This document shows positions 63,156 to 64,000 of a stretch of DNA of 64,000 bases, in pieces. Below the pieces are notes generated by a model. It saw only the letters and a list, made by a program, of their open reading frames with translations, was not told where the DNA came from and searched no databases. Both the position numbers and the translations under genes were made by a program. The stretch spans positions 310,001-374,000 of the forward strand of contig NZ_JAJEKE010000002.1 in the NCBI RefSeq assembly GCF_024363565.1, written 5' to 3'. The first letter of the stretch is position 1. Every line of letters begins with the position of its first letter. This DNA is from Lutispora saccharofermentans. GTDB lineage: Bacteria > Bacillota > Clostridia > Lutisporales > Lutisporaceae.

Positions 63156-64000
63156 ATGAGCAATATAAAACTTTTTGAATCAAAAAAAGTAAGATCCCAA
63201 TGGAATGAAGGCGAGCAAAGATGGTACTTTTCTATAATAGATGTGGTTGAAATTCTTTCAGAAGCTGATAATGCTAGAAGATATTGGAGTGATCTTAAAA
63301 GAAAGCTGAAAAAAGAAGGCTTTGACGAACTGTACGAAAAAATCGTACAGTTGAGAATGGAAGCAAAAGACGGTAAACTTAGGGAAACTGATGCTGCTGA
63401 TGCAACGACCTTACTAAGAATTATTCAGTCCATTCCATCGCCTAAAGCGGAGCCTTTCAAAAGATGGTTGGCCCAAGTTGGAAATGAACGGCTTGAGGAA
63501 ATCGAAAATCCTGAACTTGCTACTCAACGGATTAGAGAAACCTACAAAATGAAAGGCTATAGCGATGATTGGATTGAAAAACGTATGCGTGGCATTGCAG
63601 TTCGCGATGAATTGACAGATGAGTGGAAAAAACGAGGAGTTAAGGAGCAGAAGGAATATTCAATTTTGACTGCCGAAATAAGCAGATCCACATTTGGAAT
63701 GACACCCACTGAATATAAGAAATTTAAAGAATTAAACAGACCAACCGAGAACCTTCGTGACCACATGACAGACCTTGAATTGATTTTCACAATGCTTGGT
63801 GAGGCTTCTACAACAGAGATAGCACGAAACCGGGATGCACAAGGTTTTATAGAGAATCTTACGGCAGCATATGAGGGTGGTACTGTTGCCGGAAACGCCA
63901 GAAAAGAGCTTGAATCAAAAACGGGGCAGAAGGTTGTAACAAAGAAAAACTACAAGAAACTTACAGAAGGTGAGAAACGAAAGCAGTTGAAGGATAAGCA
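63156..64000 (+). CDS. BRO-family (Bro-N domain) protein, 3' end outside the window
   Basis: ATG 63156 follows GGGTGGGGG. The frame stays open for 281 codons to the edge. The N-terminus (SNIKLFESKKVRSQWNEGEQ, WYFSIIDVVEILSEADNARR, YWSDLKRKL) is a Bro-N domain, and TDAADATTLLRIIQSIPSPK AEPFKRWLA continues it. Related chromosomal proteins include phage antirepressors and DinD-like DNA-damage-inducible proteins; the long C-terminal part (LIFTMLGEASTTEIARNRDA) favours the latter type. It suggests prophage-derived or stress-related DNA at the right edge. Confidence 0.8.
   Translation, partial: MSNIKLFESKKVRSQWNEGEQRWYFSIIDVVEILSEADNARRYWSDLKRKLKKEGFDELYEKIVQLRMEAKDGKLRETDAADATTLLRIIQSIPSPKAEPFKRWLAQVGNERLEEIENPELATQRIRETYKMKGYSDDWIEKRMRGIAVRDELTDEWKKRGVKEQKEYSILTAEISRSTFGMTPTEYKKFKELNRPTENLRDHMTDLELIFTMLGEASTTEIARNRDAQGFIENLTAAYEGGTVAGNARKELESKTGQKVVTKKNYKKLTEGEKRKQLKDK

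Overview
The window looks like the chromosome of a low-GC, spore-forming anaerobe of the Clostridia. The tig-clpP-clpX-lonB-lon-engB order, a YhcN/YlaJ-type sporulation lipoprotein and a 2-hydroxyacyl-CoA-dehydratase-type activase cluster all point that way. I do not assign a species. No tRNA, rRNA or CRISPR array was seen.

Layout. 1-7.2 kb is housekeeping: the end of a nucleoside kinase, a small DUF2007-like protein, a tyrosyl-tRNA synthetase-like protein that has lost both catalytic signatures, a sporulation lipoprotein, a MarR regulator overlapping an LD-carboxypeptidase, a Cache-GGDEF diguanylate cyclase and a rhomboid protease. 7.9-17 kb is the protein-quality-control block (tig, clpP, clpX, lonB, lon, engB) followed by a CPBP membrane protease. 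35.7-48.4 kb is again ordinary: glycosyltransferase, MocR-type regulator, bioY behind a BirA operator, a three-gene acyl-CoA dehydratase activase set, a Fur-family regulator, argGH, an acetyltransferase and a nitroreductase-like protein.

The most unusual region is 17.0-35.4 kb. An ECF sigma factor and its membrane anti-sigma sit at its right end, transcribed leftward. Below them eight near-identical copies of a bipartite ECF-type promoter (TGTCnC, 17-18 bases, CGTTATA), all in the same orientation, stand in front of small operons. These encode signal-peptide proteins, lipoproteins and small membrane proteins, most of them unrecognised. I read this as a self-contained sigma-factor regulon grown by local duplication: a secreted 146-residue protein is present three times, a 108-residue membrane protein three times, and the anti-sigma C-terminus twice. 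It is also being eroded by an IS256-family element, a small inverted-repeat element, an IS3-family remnant and a RAYT-type Y1 transposase element.

48.9-64 kb is an accessory region: a tyrosine recombinase, a 5'-truncated and frameshifted Fn3 protein, and a giant subtilisin-RHS/YD-repeat polymorphic toxin split by one in-frame TAA, with a candidate immunity gene directly after it. Then follow a HicB antitoxin with a decayed hicA, a displaced RHS fragment, an IS110-type remnant and a BRO-family gene running off the end.

Three families of short structured repeats (called A, B and C here) are scattered through the window. They nest in one another; one copy of B lies in frame inside the CPBP protease gene, and one copy of C separates bioY from its BirA operator.
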